NCBI RefSeq assembly: GCF_039851965.1 | Contig: NZ_CP156674.1 | Coordinates: 992,001 to 1,056,000 of the forward strand | DNA: 64,000 bases | Direction of reading: 5' to 3' | Source: Pseudalkalibacillus hwajinpoensis | GTDB lineage: Bacteria; Bacillota; Bacilli; Bacillales; Guptibacillaceae | In this document: positions 43,580 through 52,639 of the stretch, piece after piece | Position numbering within the stretch: position 1 is the stretch's first letter | Layout: every line of letters starts with the position of its first letter | Position numbers and translations under genes: made by a program | Notes under the pieces: generated by a model | Told to the model about the DNA's origin: nothing | Seen by the model: the letters and a program-made list of their open reading frames with translations, nothing else | Database searches by the model: none

Positions 43580-45873
43580 CTCTCCACACTCCTTACAGCT
43601 ATACGATCATTCTCGAATTGATCCGGTAGTGATTCACTTAAAAATTCATGCAGCCCTTCAAAAGTAACCTCATCAAAAATTGCTTCCCTGATTTGGATAA
43701 CCCCAACTCGATTTACCCAGTTCTCCACTCTCTCACGATAAAAGGCATCGAGCTTATAGAGTTGGAGAAATGCCCCTATGAGGCCGAGAATCTCCTTTTC
43801 CTCTTCCACACTAAATAGAAGAAGCGATTCACCCTCGATCAAAAGGTGCCCCTCAAAACGCTCCCCCTCCTGTACAATCATCAAGTCAGTTTCGACATTT
43901 GACAGAAAAGAGGCCGATAGCGTGATCTCAACTTTCTCTGGTAATTCTAGACGTTCGAGCTTTTGTTCGAGCATCTCCCCAAGACGAATAAAACGCATTA
44001 TTTTCTGATATCCCGTTTGATTGCCCTCATCAATTTTGATTGAAAGAGAGCGATGTGACCATACTGCCTGCAGGCATTCTAGTACAAAAGGAAGCACCTC
44101 TTCTTGAACACCCATTAATTTAATCCGGTGGTCCTCTGTGAACCTTACGATTGGAATGTTAAATCGCTCTATGACAGATGTGATCCTGTTCAATTCTTTC
44201 GATGTAGCAAAACCTCCGCTTGTTTTAGGAATGAGAGCATACGTCCCATCATCGAGTAGCGAAAAGGAAACCTGCTGGTTTTCACCAGGGCTACCGCTTA
44301 GATAATACGTTAAAGCCGGAGTGCATGTATGGCATCCTTCAGTATTCTCCCACTCAAACAACCGATGAACCTCTTCCAACGTTTGGATCTGTTCGACACG
44401 AATCGCTTCAACGATCTCCTGTTCACTATAGGTTGTACAGGTACACATTGGTTCTGGTGCAGCTTGAGCATCTGAATTCAAACAATACTCAAGCAAATCA
44501 CATACGACACCTCGGCAACCCCCGCACGAGCTTGAGGCTTTTGTCTGATCTTTAACTTCTTCAACAGATGTTAGCCCATCTCTATAAACGGCTGTCGTAA
44601 TCGCACCTTTTGTAACCCCATTACACTGGCAGATCGTCGTGCTGTCTGGCACTTCAAGAAAGCCCGAATCCGTAGTCGAATCACTTGAAAGCACGTGGTA
44701 TTCCGGAATCTTCGTAACCGGCGCTTGTTCAATCACCATTTGCGAAATTTGCTTCGCATCCGTTGTATCCCCGTAAAGAATGGCGCCCACAACCGAACCA
44801 TGCATGGTTACGATTTTCTTGTAGATGTTACGAACTGGATCTACCCATTTAAACGTTCTCGTCTCTTCCGTTTCAAGCACCTGCCCTGCTGAAAATGCCT
44901 CAATGTCTCGAATTTTAAGAAAGGTGGACACTGTTGATCCTTTATAACGCTCTCCTCGTAACCCGGAAAGCGTTCGAGCCAATTGACTCGCCTGTTCATA
45001 AATCGGACCAACCAGTCCATACGTAACCCCTCGGTGTTCCGCGCACTCACCGATGGCGTATACATTCGGTATATTCGTTCGCATATAGTCGTTCACTACG
45101 ATTCCTTTCCGGATCTCGAGCCCCGATCTTTTGGCAAACTCAATATTCGGACGAATCCCAACAGACATCAACACAAGATCCGTCTCAAGCGTGTGGCCAT
45201 CTGCAAATCGAATGCTTTCAACACGGCGATTTCCTATCAATTCTTTCGTCCTTTTGTTTAGAGCAAACCTCACTCCCTTTGCCTCTAGCTGTTCTTGGAG
45301 CAAACCAGCTGCATACGTATCCAACTGTCGATTCATCACATTTGGTTGATGATGCACAACCGTTGTTTCAAATCCATGATGAACAAGACCCATTGCTGCC
45401 TCAAGCCCAAGCAGCCCGGCACCAATCACCGTTGCTTTCTTATATCGCCCGGACCTGCTCAGCAATTCTTCATAATCCTGAAGGGTTCGAAACGTCATCA
45501 CACCATCCTTATCTGCTCCCTTGACAGGGAGGATGTAAGGACTTGAGCCCGAAGCAATAACAAGGTGATCATAAGACAGCTTCCTCCCCTTATCGGTCTC
45601 CACCTGATTCAAACCAGGATGAATAGATAATACCGTTTCATTCGATAAGAAACGGATCCCATTTGTCGTATACCAGTCCATGTCATAAATCACGACATCT
45701 TCGAGCGTGGTGTCTCCCTGAAGAATACTCGAGAGCATAATCCGGTTATACGCTGGATACCGCTCTTTTCCGATGACCGTAATCTCATATCGTTCCGGTT
45801 CAATTTTAAGAAAGCTTTCAAGAAAACGGATGCCTGCCATGCCATTCCCTACCAACAAGATTTTCTCTTTCAC
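43576..45873 (-). CDS. nasB: Nitrate reductase electron-transfer subunit
   Basis: A 765-residue NADH-oxidising FAD protein: ILLVGNGMAGIRFLESFLKI, a second dinucleotide fold (GAGLLGLEAAMGLVHHGF) and two BFD-type 2Fe-2S motifs (CQCNGVTKGAI, SCGGCRGVV; CTCTTYSE, EGCHTC). The C-terminal ~200 residues align in outline with the sirohaem part of NasD but lack its four cysteines, so no sirohaem is expected. It passes electrons to NasC. GTG 45873 follows AGAGGGGATACC. First gene of the nasBC unit. Confidence 0.94.
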   Translation of the reverse strand: MKEKILLVGNGMAGIRFLESFLKIEPERYEITVIGKERYPAYNRIMLSSILQGDTTLEDVVIYDMDWYTTNGIRFLSNETVLSIHPGLNQVETDKGRKLSYDHLVIASGSSPYILPVKGADKDGVMTFRTLQDYEELLSRSGRYKKATVIGAGLLGLEAAMGLVHHGFETTVVHHQPNVMNRQLDTYAAGLLQEQLEAKGVRFALNKRTKELIGNRRVESIRFADGHTLETDLVLMSVGIRPNIEFAKRSGLEIRKGIVVNDYMRTNIPNVYAIGECAEHRGVTYGLVGPIYEQASQLARTLSGLRGERYKGSTVSTFLKIRDIEAFSAGQVLETEETRTFKWVDPVRNIYKKIVTMHGSVVGAILYGDTTDAKQISQMVIEQAPVTKIPEYHVLSSDSTTDSGFLEVPDSTTICQCNGVTKGAITTAVYRDGLTSVEEVKDQTKASSSCGGCRGVVCDLLEYCLNSDAQAAPEPMCTCTTYSEQEIVEAIRVEQIQTLEEVHRLFEWENTEGCHTCTPALTYYLSGSPGENQQVSFSLLDDGTYALIPKTSGGFATSKELNRITSVIERFNIPIVRFTEDHRIKLMGVQEEVLPFVLECLQAVWSHRSLSIKIDEGNQTGYQKIMRFIRLGEMLEQKLERLELPEKVEITLSASFLSNVETDLMIVQEGERFEGHLLIEGESLLLFSVEEEKEILGLIGAFLQLYKLDAFYRERVENWVNRVGVIQIREAIFDEVTFEGLHEFLSESLPDQFENDRIAVRSVER

Positions 45874-46030
45874 GGTATCCCCTCTTCCTAACAGGTAACA
45901 TTATGAAATTATCCTACCATGTCTGAAAATTGAAAATAACATCAGCGTAAGGTATCCTGACAGGGATTTCATACCGAAGGCGAGAAGGAGAACATTAAAA
46001 TAAGAGATGAATGTGAGGTTTTCTCGCAAT

Positions 46031-46060
46031 TTAAAGATGGGGTCATTAAAGATGGGGTCA
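46031..46060. repeat. 15-nt tandem duplication running into palindrome copy 11
   Basis: TTAAAGATGGGGTCA occurs twice in direct succession; the second copy is the left arm of the palindromic element. Confidence 0.9.
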
Positions 46061-46077
46061 GACACGTGTCTGACCCC
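46054..46077. repeat. Dispersed palindromic element, copy 11
   Basis: Perfect 24-nt copy that shares its last base with the TAG of the MFS remnant. Confidence 0.95.
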
Positions 46078-46595
46078 TAAACATCCACATGAAGCGTTTC
46101 TTTCATTTTTGTCCATGCTATGATTCCGGATATGAACGGGAGTATAGCGACAAGGACGATCGCCCAATTGATAGTAATTATGTCTGCAATAATCCCTGCA
46201 ATCAATGCACCAAATGCGTATCCACTGTCTCGCCAGAATCGATAAACTCCCATGGACCTAGCTCGCCATTCTGGATGGGCCACATCACTTATGGAAGCGA
46301 GGATAGTTGGATAAACCATTGCTGTTCCTATTCCTAGAAGTGTTGCACCTATGATCCATAACGGGTAGGTATGAACGATTAATATAAACCACCAAGATAG
46401 AGCTTGGACAAACATCCCAGTCACTATAAGTTTTTTTTCGTCCTATTTTATCGCTCCAAACTCCGGTAAATAGCTGAAATAATCCCCACCAGAACAAGAA
46501 ATATCGGGAAAAGTCCCCATGCCATCCCATCTTTTAAGTTAGTTGTCAGTCCAGCTAAGCTGTTGCTTGATAAACTAGGGTTTTTCCATGTGGTA
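46077..46595 (-). pseudogene. MFS transporter remnant, C-terminal half with frameshifts
   Basis: C-terminal half of an MFS exporter in at least three frames: SLAGLTTNLKDGMAWGLFPI, then FWWGLFQLFTGVWSDKIGRK, then GMFVQALSWWFILIVHTYPL to MKETLHVDV. Breaks lie near 46500 (end of the GLFPIF segment) and at an A8 run near 46440. The N-terminal six helices are absent. Conserved WSDKIGRK marks the MFS loop. Not expected to function. Confidence 0.85.
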
Positions 46596-46715
46596 CGCTT
46601 GAATATTTCCCAAGTGGAAACAGGATCCGACTCCTGTTTTGTTGTTTGGCCTGTGTTTTAAGATGCTGATCCGTATTTTGTACGATAAGTGATAGAAACG
46701 TTGGTACGACAAATA

Positions 46716-46756
46716 AAAATGCCTCACAAATCACTCTCCAGTTTGTGGGGCATTTT
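46716..46756. terminator. Terminator-like hairpin between the MFS remnant and the reductase
   Basis: AAAATGCCTCACAAA and TTTGTGGGGCATTTT form a long stem; T-rich on both exits. It lies 110 nt downstream of the aldo/keto reductase stop. Confidence 0.75.
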
Positions 46757-46867
46757 CACTTACATTTTCACTTTTGTACTTCAAAACTGAACTATTTAGT
46801 CTACTATTTGGAACCTTTGTTGTTAAAAAGAGGCATATCACTTTGGAAGAAGAACACATCTCGAACC

Positions 46868-47785
46868 CTAAGGCAGGTCGTTTCCTGCTGCACGATAGAG
46901 TTCGTACCATTCTTTTCTATTCAGTTCAATTTCAGAAGCTTTCGCAATGTCTTTTAAACGTTTCGGGTTCATCGTTCCGACAACCGGCTGGATATTTGCA
47001 GGATGACGTAAAATCCATGCGATCGCAATAGCTGAATCTGTTACGCCTTTTTTCTCAGCAAGTTCCTGTAGTTTCTTATTGACTTCTGGGAACGCTTTAT
47101 TTCCAACAAATGGGCCGTCAATCATACCGTGCTGGAAAGGGGACCAAGCCTGGATGGTTATATCATTCAAGCGACAATATTCGAGAACGTTACTGTCTCG
47201 TACGATCGCAGGATCATGCTGCATATTCACATTGAACCCTACATCTATCATTGGCGTATGTACGATACTCAATTGCAACTGGTTCACGATTAAGTCTTCT
47301 TTCAAATACTTTTTCAACAGTTCAATTTGCATCGGGTTTTGGTTACTTACACCAAAATGCCGAACTTTCCCGCTTTCCTTTAACGTTGCGAAAGCTTCAG
47401 CCACCTCTTCTGGTTCAAACAATGCATCCGGACGATGAAGCAGCAAACTGTCAATATAGTCAGTTTTTAATCGCTTTAAGCTACCTTCCACAGATTCTAG
47501 AATATGTTCTCTCGAAAAATCAAAATACCCTTCTCGAATCCCGCATTTGGTCTGCAGTTTCATTTTTTCACGAACATCATCATTCATATCAATCGCTTCT
47601 GCAAACACTTCTTCTGATTTTCCTTTGCCATAGATATCGGCATGGTCGAATAAATCAACCCCGGCTTCCATCGCATTTTCGATCACATAGCCTGCATCTT
47701 TATTGCTAAGTTCATTCATTCGCATACAGCCCAACGAAATTTCGCCGACCTCTAATTCACTGTTTCCTAACTTGATCTTTTTCAA
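46868..47785 (-). CDS. Aldo/keto reductase
   Basis: A 305-residue NADPH-dependent reductase of the YdhF-like branch. Catalytic tetrad: Asp in GVDLFDHADIYGKGKSEE, Tyr in the same segment, Lys in LQTKCGI, His in LLLHRPDAL. Cofactor-binding C-terminus has AWSPFQHG and QPVVGTMNPKRLKDIAKA. TTG 47785 is preferred (AAGAGGTG seven bases upstream) over a GTG at 47794. Monocistronic; substrate unknown. Confidence 0.92.
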   Translation of the reverse strand: MKKIKLGNSELEVGEISLGCMRMNELSNKDAGYVIENAMEAGVDLFDHADIYGKGKSEEVFAEAIDMNDDVREKMKLQTKCGIREGYFDFSREHILESVEGSLKRLKTDYIDSLLLHRPDALFEPEEVAEAFATLKESGKVRHFGVSNQNPMQIELLKKYLKEDLIVNQLQLSIVHTPMIDVGFNVNMQHDPAIVRDSNVLEYCRLNDITIQAWSPFQHGMIDGPFVGNKAFPEVNKKLQELAEKKGVTDSAIAIAWILRHPANIQPVVGTMNPKRLKDIAKASEIELNRKEWYELYRAAGNDLP

Positions 47786-47879
47786 ATAAAGCACCTCTTT
47801 TCATCTGATGTTTCTATCCTAACACTTTGTTATAGAAATAGTCTTTGGAAACGCTTCACTAATTTGTGTAATGTGAGGG

Positions 47880-47907
47880 TGGGGGTCAGACAGGTTTCTG
47901 ACCCCCA
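47880..47907. repeat. Dispersed palindromic element, copy 12 (variant centre)
   Basis: Stem TGGGGGTCAGA/TCTGACCCCCA with centre CAGGTT in place of CACGTG. It lies between divergent genes, one of only two copies away from a stop codon. Confidence 0.9.
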
Positions 47908-48000
47908 CCTGATCTAATATTACCTTTAAGATTAAGTATGTAAGATTACAGGTTGGTAGACACTAATAAGCACCATTGCTTAATCGAAGGAGAAGTGGCT

Positions 48001-48414
48001 ATGTCAGACGAAAAACGCGATCTCACTCTAGAACAACGGGCATTACTCGATCGGCTCTTAGAACCTCAGGTACAGGAATCATTGAACGTTCTCATTACAG
48101 AGCTTCCTAAAGTAACAGAATTAGTTACGATGCTTTCTAAGTCGTATGATACCGTTCAGTCGATCGCAACCGACGAGGTGTTGATGAGTGATACAACAGA
48201 ATTTATTACTGAGCTTATTGCTCCAGTGAAGTCTTCCGCTAAAGAAGTAGCAGCGAATGTGATTGAAGCGAAAGAGCATGCCGAAAAGAGCTCAGAGGTA
48301 ATCGGCGTATTCGGCTTATTAAAAATGCTAAAAGACCCACAAGCACAGAAGCTTTTCAGATTCGCGAATGCTTATCTTAAAGTTTCAGGAGAACGAAATA
48401 ACCAAAAATTATAG
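48001..48414 (+). CDS. yjlC: DUF1641 protein (YjlC-like)
   Basis: A 137-residue DUF1641 protein, acidic and helical (LTLEQRALLDRLLEPQVQES, then VIGVFGLLKMLKDPQAQKLF). In B. subtilis yjlC is cotranscribed with the NADH dehydrogenase gene ndh, as here (24-nt gap). ATG 48001 follows GAAGGAGAAGTGGCT. Exact function is not known; a link with respiration is inferred from conserved synteny. Confidence 0.88.
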   Translation: MSDEKRDLTLEQRALLDRLLEPQVQESLNVLITELPKVTELVTMLSKSYDTVQSIATDEVLMSDTTEFITELIAPVKSSAKEVAANVIEAKEHAEKSSEVIGVFGLLKMLKDPQAQKLFRFANAYLKVSGERNNQKL

Positions 48415-48438
48415 ATCTGCTAGGATGGAGGAACAATC

Positions 48439-49620
48439 ATGTCAAAACAAATCGTTATTCTAGGCGGAGGTTATGGTGGGCTTCTAGCTGCTTTATCCGT
48501 ACGTCAATACTTAGGTGAATCGGACGCATCCATTACACTAATCAACAAAACACCAACACACCAGATCATTACAGAATTACATCGTCTAGCTGCTGGAAAT
48601 ATCTCTGAACAAGCGGCGGCACTTCCGTTAGAAAAATTAATCAAAGGAAACGACATCAACCTCAAAGTTGCTACGGTTGATTCATTCTCTGTTGATAATA
48701 AAGAAGTGAAACTTGCAGACGGTTCTACCCTTTCATATGATGCACTCGTTGTCGCATTAGGTAGTCAAACCGCCTACTTCGGCATTCCTGGACTTGAAGA
48801 AAACAGCATGGTGTTGAAGTCTGCTGAAGATGCAAATCGTATTCGCACACACGTTGAAGAACGCATCAAGAGCTTTTCCGCAACACCGAACGAAGCAGAT
48901 GCAACGATATTAATCGGTGGTGGCGGCCTGACTGGTACTGAACTCGTAGGTGAACTAGCTGATGAATTACCGAAACTTACACGTAAATATGGCGTTGATC
49001 CCGCTAAGATAAAATTGATGCTTGTAGAAGCAATGCCTAAGATTCTTCCCATGCTTCCGGATGAACTGATTACCCGCGCCATGACTAGTCTTGAGAAACG
49101 CGGCGTTCAATTCTTAACGAATCTTCCTGTAACAAATGTTGAGGGTAATGTGGTCGAGTTAAAAGATGGACAAAAAATCGTTACCAATACATTTGTCTGG
49201 ACAGGTGGTGTACAAGGAAATCCATTGGTTGGAGAATCCGGTCTTGAAGTGAACCGTGGACGCGCAACGGTCAACAACTATCTCCAATCCACTTCCCATG
49301 AAGATGTATTCATCGCAGGAGACAGTGCCGTTTACTTCAAACCCGGCGACGAGCGCCCCCAACCACCAACCGCTCAAATCGCTTGGCAAATGGGTGAGTT
49401 AATCGGTTATAACTTATATGCCTATCTTGAAAAGAAGGATTATAAAGACTTCACCCCGATTAACTCTGGAACACTTGCGAGCCTTGGTCGAAATGATGCT
49501 GTTGCTTCAATTGGTGAAAACGAAACCTCTCTTAAAGGACTTCCAGCATCCGTGATGAAAGAAGCGAGCAACGTTCGCTATCTCTCACATGTGAAAGGAC
49601 TCTTTGCGTTGGCTTATTGA
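48439..49620 (+). CDS. ndh: Type II NADH dehydrogenase (NDH-2)
   Basis: A 393-residue non-pumping NADH:quinone oxidoreductase. FAD site IVILGGGYGGLLAALSVRQY, NADH site ATILIGGGGLTGTELVGELA, second FAD strand DVFIAGDSAVYF, and the quinone-region AQIAWQMGELIGYNLYAYL. Membrane association occurs through the C-terminus (VKGLFALAY). ATG 48439 follows GGAGGAAC. The group IIC intron lies immediately after its TGA in the opposite direction, so the former terminator-like palindrome is now 1.87 kb away. Confidence 0.95.
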   Translation: MSKQIVILGGGYGGLLAALSVRQYLGESDASITLINKTPTHQIITELHRLAAGNISEQAAALPLEKLIKGNDINLKVATVDSFSVDNKEVKLADGSTLSYDALVVALGSQTAYFGIPGLEENSMVLKSAEDANRIRTHVEERIKSFSATPNEADATILIGGGGLTGTELVGELADELPKLTRKYGVDPAKIKLMLVEAMPKILPMLPDELITRAMTSLEKRGVQFLTNLPVTNVEGNVVELKDGQKIVTNTFVWTGGVQGNPLVGESGLEVNRGRATVNNYLQSTSHEDVFIAGDSAVYFKPGDERPQPPTAQIAWQMGELIGYNLYAYLEKKDYKDFTPINSGTLASLGRNDAVASIGENETSLKGLPASVMKEASNVRYLSHVKGLFALAY

Positions 49621-49660
49621 TAATCGAGTAGGAGGGGGTGACTAACCCCCGACCTCTCAC

Positions 49661-49692
49661 ACCACCGTACGTACGGATCCGTATACGGCGGT
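49661..49692 (-). ncRNA. Group IIC intron domain V
   Basis: 34-nt-class hairpin with near-symmetric arms ACCGCCGTAC... and ...GTACGGTGGT, in the expected position shortly before the 3' end of the intron. Confidence 0.75.
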
Positions 49693-49703
49693 TTCATGAA
49701 AAT

Positions 49704-50939
49704 CTAACGTGCTTCTAACGATTTTAATCCTAACTGACGCCAATACTTGTCATTGAAGGTACGATGGAGGATCGGGCTACTGGCAATTCGCCAGTAGCCT
49801 TTTCTTGTGTTGCTCCATTCAAAAGCTTTCGCTTTTGTAACACCTAATGAAAGGAGTTCTTTCCTTCTTGTTTTAGGTGTTTTCCATTCCTTCCACCGGA
49901 TCATTCGTAATCTCCTTCTCAACCATGCCATTAATTCTCTAAAAGTTGATGTCGTTTCAGCGAGCTGGAAATAGTTTCGCCACCCTACAATGAATTTGTT
50001 TAATTTCTTGATTCGATCGGACATCGCTAAACTCCACTTTCGTGATGTTAAGCGTCGAAGTTCCTGTTTTGCTCGTTGGATTGATTGTTTCGCGACCCTG
50101 ATTTTCGAGTCTCGGTGGAGCGTGAAACTAAACCCAAGGAACGTTCGTTTCCACGGGCGGTCAATCGCACTCTTTTCCTTATTAACTTTTAGTTTTAATT
50201 TCTTCTTGATAAACTGGCTGATATTTCGAAGGATTCGTTCGGCTGCTCTTCTTGAGCCTACGTAAATCTGACAATCGTCGGCGTATCGAACGAAACGAAT
50301 ACCTCTTGACTCCAATTCCTTATCCAGTTCATTTAACACGATATTTGATAGAAGTGGACTTAAAGGACTTCCTTGCGGTGTCCCTGCTTGGTTCGTCTGT
50401 GTTAGGCCGTTCTCCATAACCCCAGCTTGTAGGTATCTCCGAATGATTCGAAGGATGCGACCGTCCTTAACCCGACAACTCAATGTGCGCATTAGTCGGT
50501 CGTGGTGAACGCGATCAAAGAATTTCTCCAGATCGATATCCACCACCCACCGGTATCCGTCATTGACATATTCTTGGGCTTTTCGGACCGCATCGTGTGC
50601 TCGTTTTCCTGGTCGGAACCCGTAGCTTGAGTTGGAAAACGACGGATCGTAGATCCGTTGAAGATAAAGGTTGATAGCTTGTTGGATGAAGCGATCCATG
50701 GCGGTTGGAATGCCTAGCTTTCGTTTGCCTCCGTTCGGTTTCGGGATTTCGACACGACGGACGGGTGACGGTTGATAGGTTCCATCCAGAAGTTGGGCTT
50801 CAATCTCATTCCAGGACTCCGAGATCTGGGATTTCAGTTCAGACGTGGGAATGTGATCAACGCCGTGACTCCCTTTGTTTCGGACCACTCGTCGATAGGC
50901 TTCGTTTAAATTGTTCCGATGAAGTATCTTTTCCAACAT
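49704..50939 (-). CDS. ltrA: Group IIC intron reverse transcriptase/maturase
   Basis: A ~411-residue RT-maturase without an endonuclease domain, as usual for class C. RT motifs: IPKPNGGKRKLGIPTAMDRF, VVDIDLEKFFDRVHHDRLMR, QGSPLSPLLSNIVLNELDKE, catalytic FVRYADDCQIY. The maturase domain X has LNKFIVGWRNYFQLAETTST. The start is set near ATG 50939 (MLEKILHRNNLNEAYRRVVR). Intact, so the element may still be mobile. Confidence 0.92.
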   Translation of the reverse strand: MLEKILHRNNLNEAYRRVVRNKGSHGVDHIPTSELKSQISESWNEIEAQLLDGTYQPSPVRRVEIPKPNGGKRKLGIPTAMDRFIQQAINLYLQRIYDPSFSNSSYGFRPGKRAHDAVRKAQEYVNDGYRWVVDIDLEKFFDRVHHDRLMRTLSCRVKDGRILRIIRRYLQAGVMENGLTQTNQAGTPQGSPLSPLLSNIVLNELDKELESRGIRFVRYADDCQIYVGSRRAAERILRNISQFIKKKLKLKVNKEKSAIDRPWKRTFLGFSFTLHRDSKIRVAKQSIQRAKQELRRLTSRKWSLAMSDRIKKLNKFIVGWRNYFQLAETTSTFRELMAWLRRRLRMIRWKEWKTPKTRRKELLSLGVTKAKAFEWSNTRKGYWRIASSPILHRTFNDKYWRQLGLKSLEAR

Positions 50940-51489
50940 GCTTTCTTCCTCCACGTGACAGGTTTCTTTCCTTGTGTGGCACCAATTCTCCACGCTCCAT
51001 ATGCCCTCAGAGACTTCACTCCTACCTCATATGTTGAGCTGAAATGTTCTGTGTCATCGAACGATGCGTACTTCGGTAGAACCTGTTCTCTATTCATGAT
51101 TCGGTCCTTCCCGTACCATCTCGAGTTTGGAACGGTACTATGACCTCGGCTGACTTCTGATGGTTCAGTGACTTCTCTTGAAGACAGTTACCATAGGTGT
51201 ATGGCGTGACCGTCAGACCTCCCCGGGTAAGTGCACAAACTTCCTCTCCATTTACCCGCCTCATTTACTGCCATTTCCTTTGGTCATTTGGACTTCGATG
51301 TGTGTTGCCATCTCGTCCAAAAATGACAGCCTTGTATGAGATTCGTGTTCCTCGGGTCGGAGATTTGCCTCTGGCTTCCTTCAGATTCCGAGTCGCCTCG
51401 GACACCCTTGCCTTTGGCTAACGGCTACAATGACCTTTGCCGTTCGGGACTTGAACCCTATAGCGTATGCACATGCCGGGCACACAACA

Positions 51490-51517
51490 GGGGGGTCAGA
51501 CACGTGTCTGACCCCCC
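51490..51517. repeat. Dispersed palindromic element, copy 13 (group IIC intron target)
   Basis: Perfect 28-nt palindrome (half-site GGGGGGTCAGACAC), four nt from the 5' end of the intron. Before insertion it would have lain shortly after the ndh stop, like most other copies. Confidence 0.95.
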
Positions 51518-51527
51518 TCCCCCTTTT

Positions 51528-51836
51528 TTAACAATAAACTGGATTATTAGAATAATGACTGATCCAACGCCCCATCCGTTCCATCTGCTTCTGCAATCTC
51601 CCGTACGATACCGGTACGACCATTTCAAATCCATCCAGAAAAACAATTTCAGAAGAGGTCTTCGTTAGCGCCCTCATATCCCTCACATGCTGGTAAAACA
51701 CCCAGCAGCAGTTAAGACTCTCAGGAGACTCCGTCGGAAAAACGGAGATTGCATTCCATGTAGACACAATTATGGGGGTCTGCTGCTCATATCTTAAATG
51801 GTAAATACACCTCCTCTGCTCTTTGCAGGAGTTTCA
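51528..51836 (-). pseudogene. ComK-like competence regulator, C-terminal remnant
   Basis: The frame between stops reads NSCKEQRRCIYHLRYEQQTP, then IIVSTWNAISVFPTESPESL, CCWVFYQHVRDMRALTKTSS, EIVFLDGFEMVVPVSYGRLQ. This parallels ComK (PIMVDPSNQIFLFPT..., CGWISHVHV..., TVTFSNGKTMELPISYNSF) from memory. About 60-70 N-terminal residues are missing and the C-terminus is short. A GTG at 51767 could begin an 79-residue product. Not expected to activate competence genes. Confidence 0.55.
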
Positions 51837-52639
51837 AATAATTCCCACCCCTTTCTTGATTATAGTTAATTTTTTGAACTTTAGGAATACTTTTTTAGTA
51901 TGATTTACCTACTTTCTCGCTCTTTTTTATTTCCTGCTATAAAAGGATTTGAAAACATTGATTTCCTTCCAATTAGTTGTATAATATAATGTATTTTTAT
52001 TCCATCTAGAAGTTTAACCACAAAAAAACCACCTCACAGGTAGCTTTGCAACAGCTCAGAAAGCCTCTGATCCAAATCATCCATCACTTCTTCTCTATCG
52101 CTGTGAAGCATCCGAGATCTCACACCACAGAGAGAAAAACCGATTTTGACTTGATCCGAGCCCGCTTAGCCAGTCCTATTCCTTCCTTATTTAAGTTTAG
52201 TGGGCTCCTAGACTTTGATAAAAACCTTTTTAAAAAGCCCTGTCACCTTCATTAAGTTAGTTCAGTTATTGTAGAGAAAATATTAAATAAAAGACGCACG
52301 TAAAAAAGCTCAGAGTTTATAGCTCTGAGTTTAAATTTTTATTGAGGTTTATTCCATTAAAGCTCCTCTTTAACGGAACAATGGACTCAATTCAATATTC
52401 TTGAATTGCGCCCGATTGTTGAATATCATTTTTCTATTGCATAGTATCGTTGTACTGCGTAGTAGTGCTGCTTATCGTTAACAACACTTTTTCAAATAAA
52501 AGGGTTAGTATTAATAAAAAAATGACATAGAATTTCATCTATTCCACTAAGGTTTCGTAATTAAAATCACTATATAAATTAATAATTCAAAAATTTTGCC
52601 TATAAACAAGTCAAATATCTTTAAATTTTTGTTGATAGA
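51837..52639. other. Intergenic region without a supported gene
   Basis: About 800 nt, AT-rich. On the minus strand near 52046-52120 a short frame MLHSDREEVMDDLDQRLSEL ends before a GGTGGTTTTTTTG tail, possibly the end of a lost gene. One terminator-like hairpin lies at 52303-52337. Confidence 0.5.
52303..52337. terminator. Bidirectional terminator-like hairpin
   Basis: CTCAGAG/CTCTGAG stem with AAAAAA before it and TTTAAATTTTT after it. Confidence 0.7.

Larger units (their letters stand above)
49621..51485 (-). mobile_element. Group IIC intron, apparently full length
   Basis: Minus-strand intron of ~1.86 kb. The 5' end is GTGTGCCCGG at 51485, a GUGYG-type group II start; ~545 nt of ribozyme precede the RT gene. 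Domain V lies at 49661-49692 (ACCGCCGTATACGG / GTACGTACGGTGGT around GGATCC when read on the minus strand) and a domain VI stem (GGGGG-TTAGT-CACCCCC) follows. The 3' end is within a few bases of 49621-49630. Directly 5' of the intron (after TGTT) is palindrome copy 13, matching the known habit of IIC introns to insert just past terminator hairpins. Confidence 0.85.

Noticed and set aside
45901..46167. Open frame on the minus strand containing GVRHVSDP
   Set aside because: It is just a reading through the palindrome and the MFS remnant; no ribosome site or family.
47846..47861. Second cre-like site (TGGAAACGCTTCAC) before yjlC
   Set aside because: Two mismatches in the conserved right half; not convincing.
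1021..51517. CRISPR-like repeats
   Set aside because: The palindromic copies are kilobases apart, with no spacers and no cas genes.
1021..51517. CACGTG centre as a transcription-factor site
   Set aside because: The centre changes in two copies while the stem is kept, and copies lie at gene ends rather than promoters.
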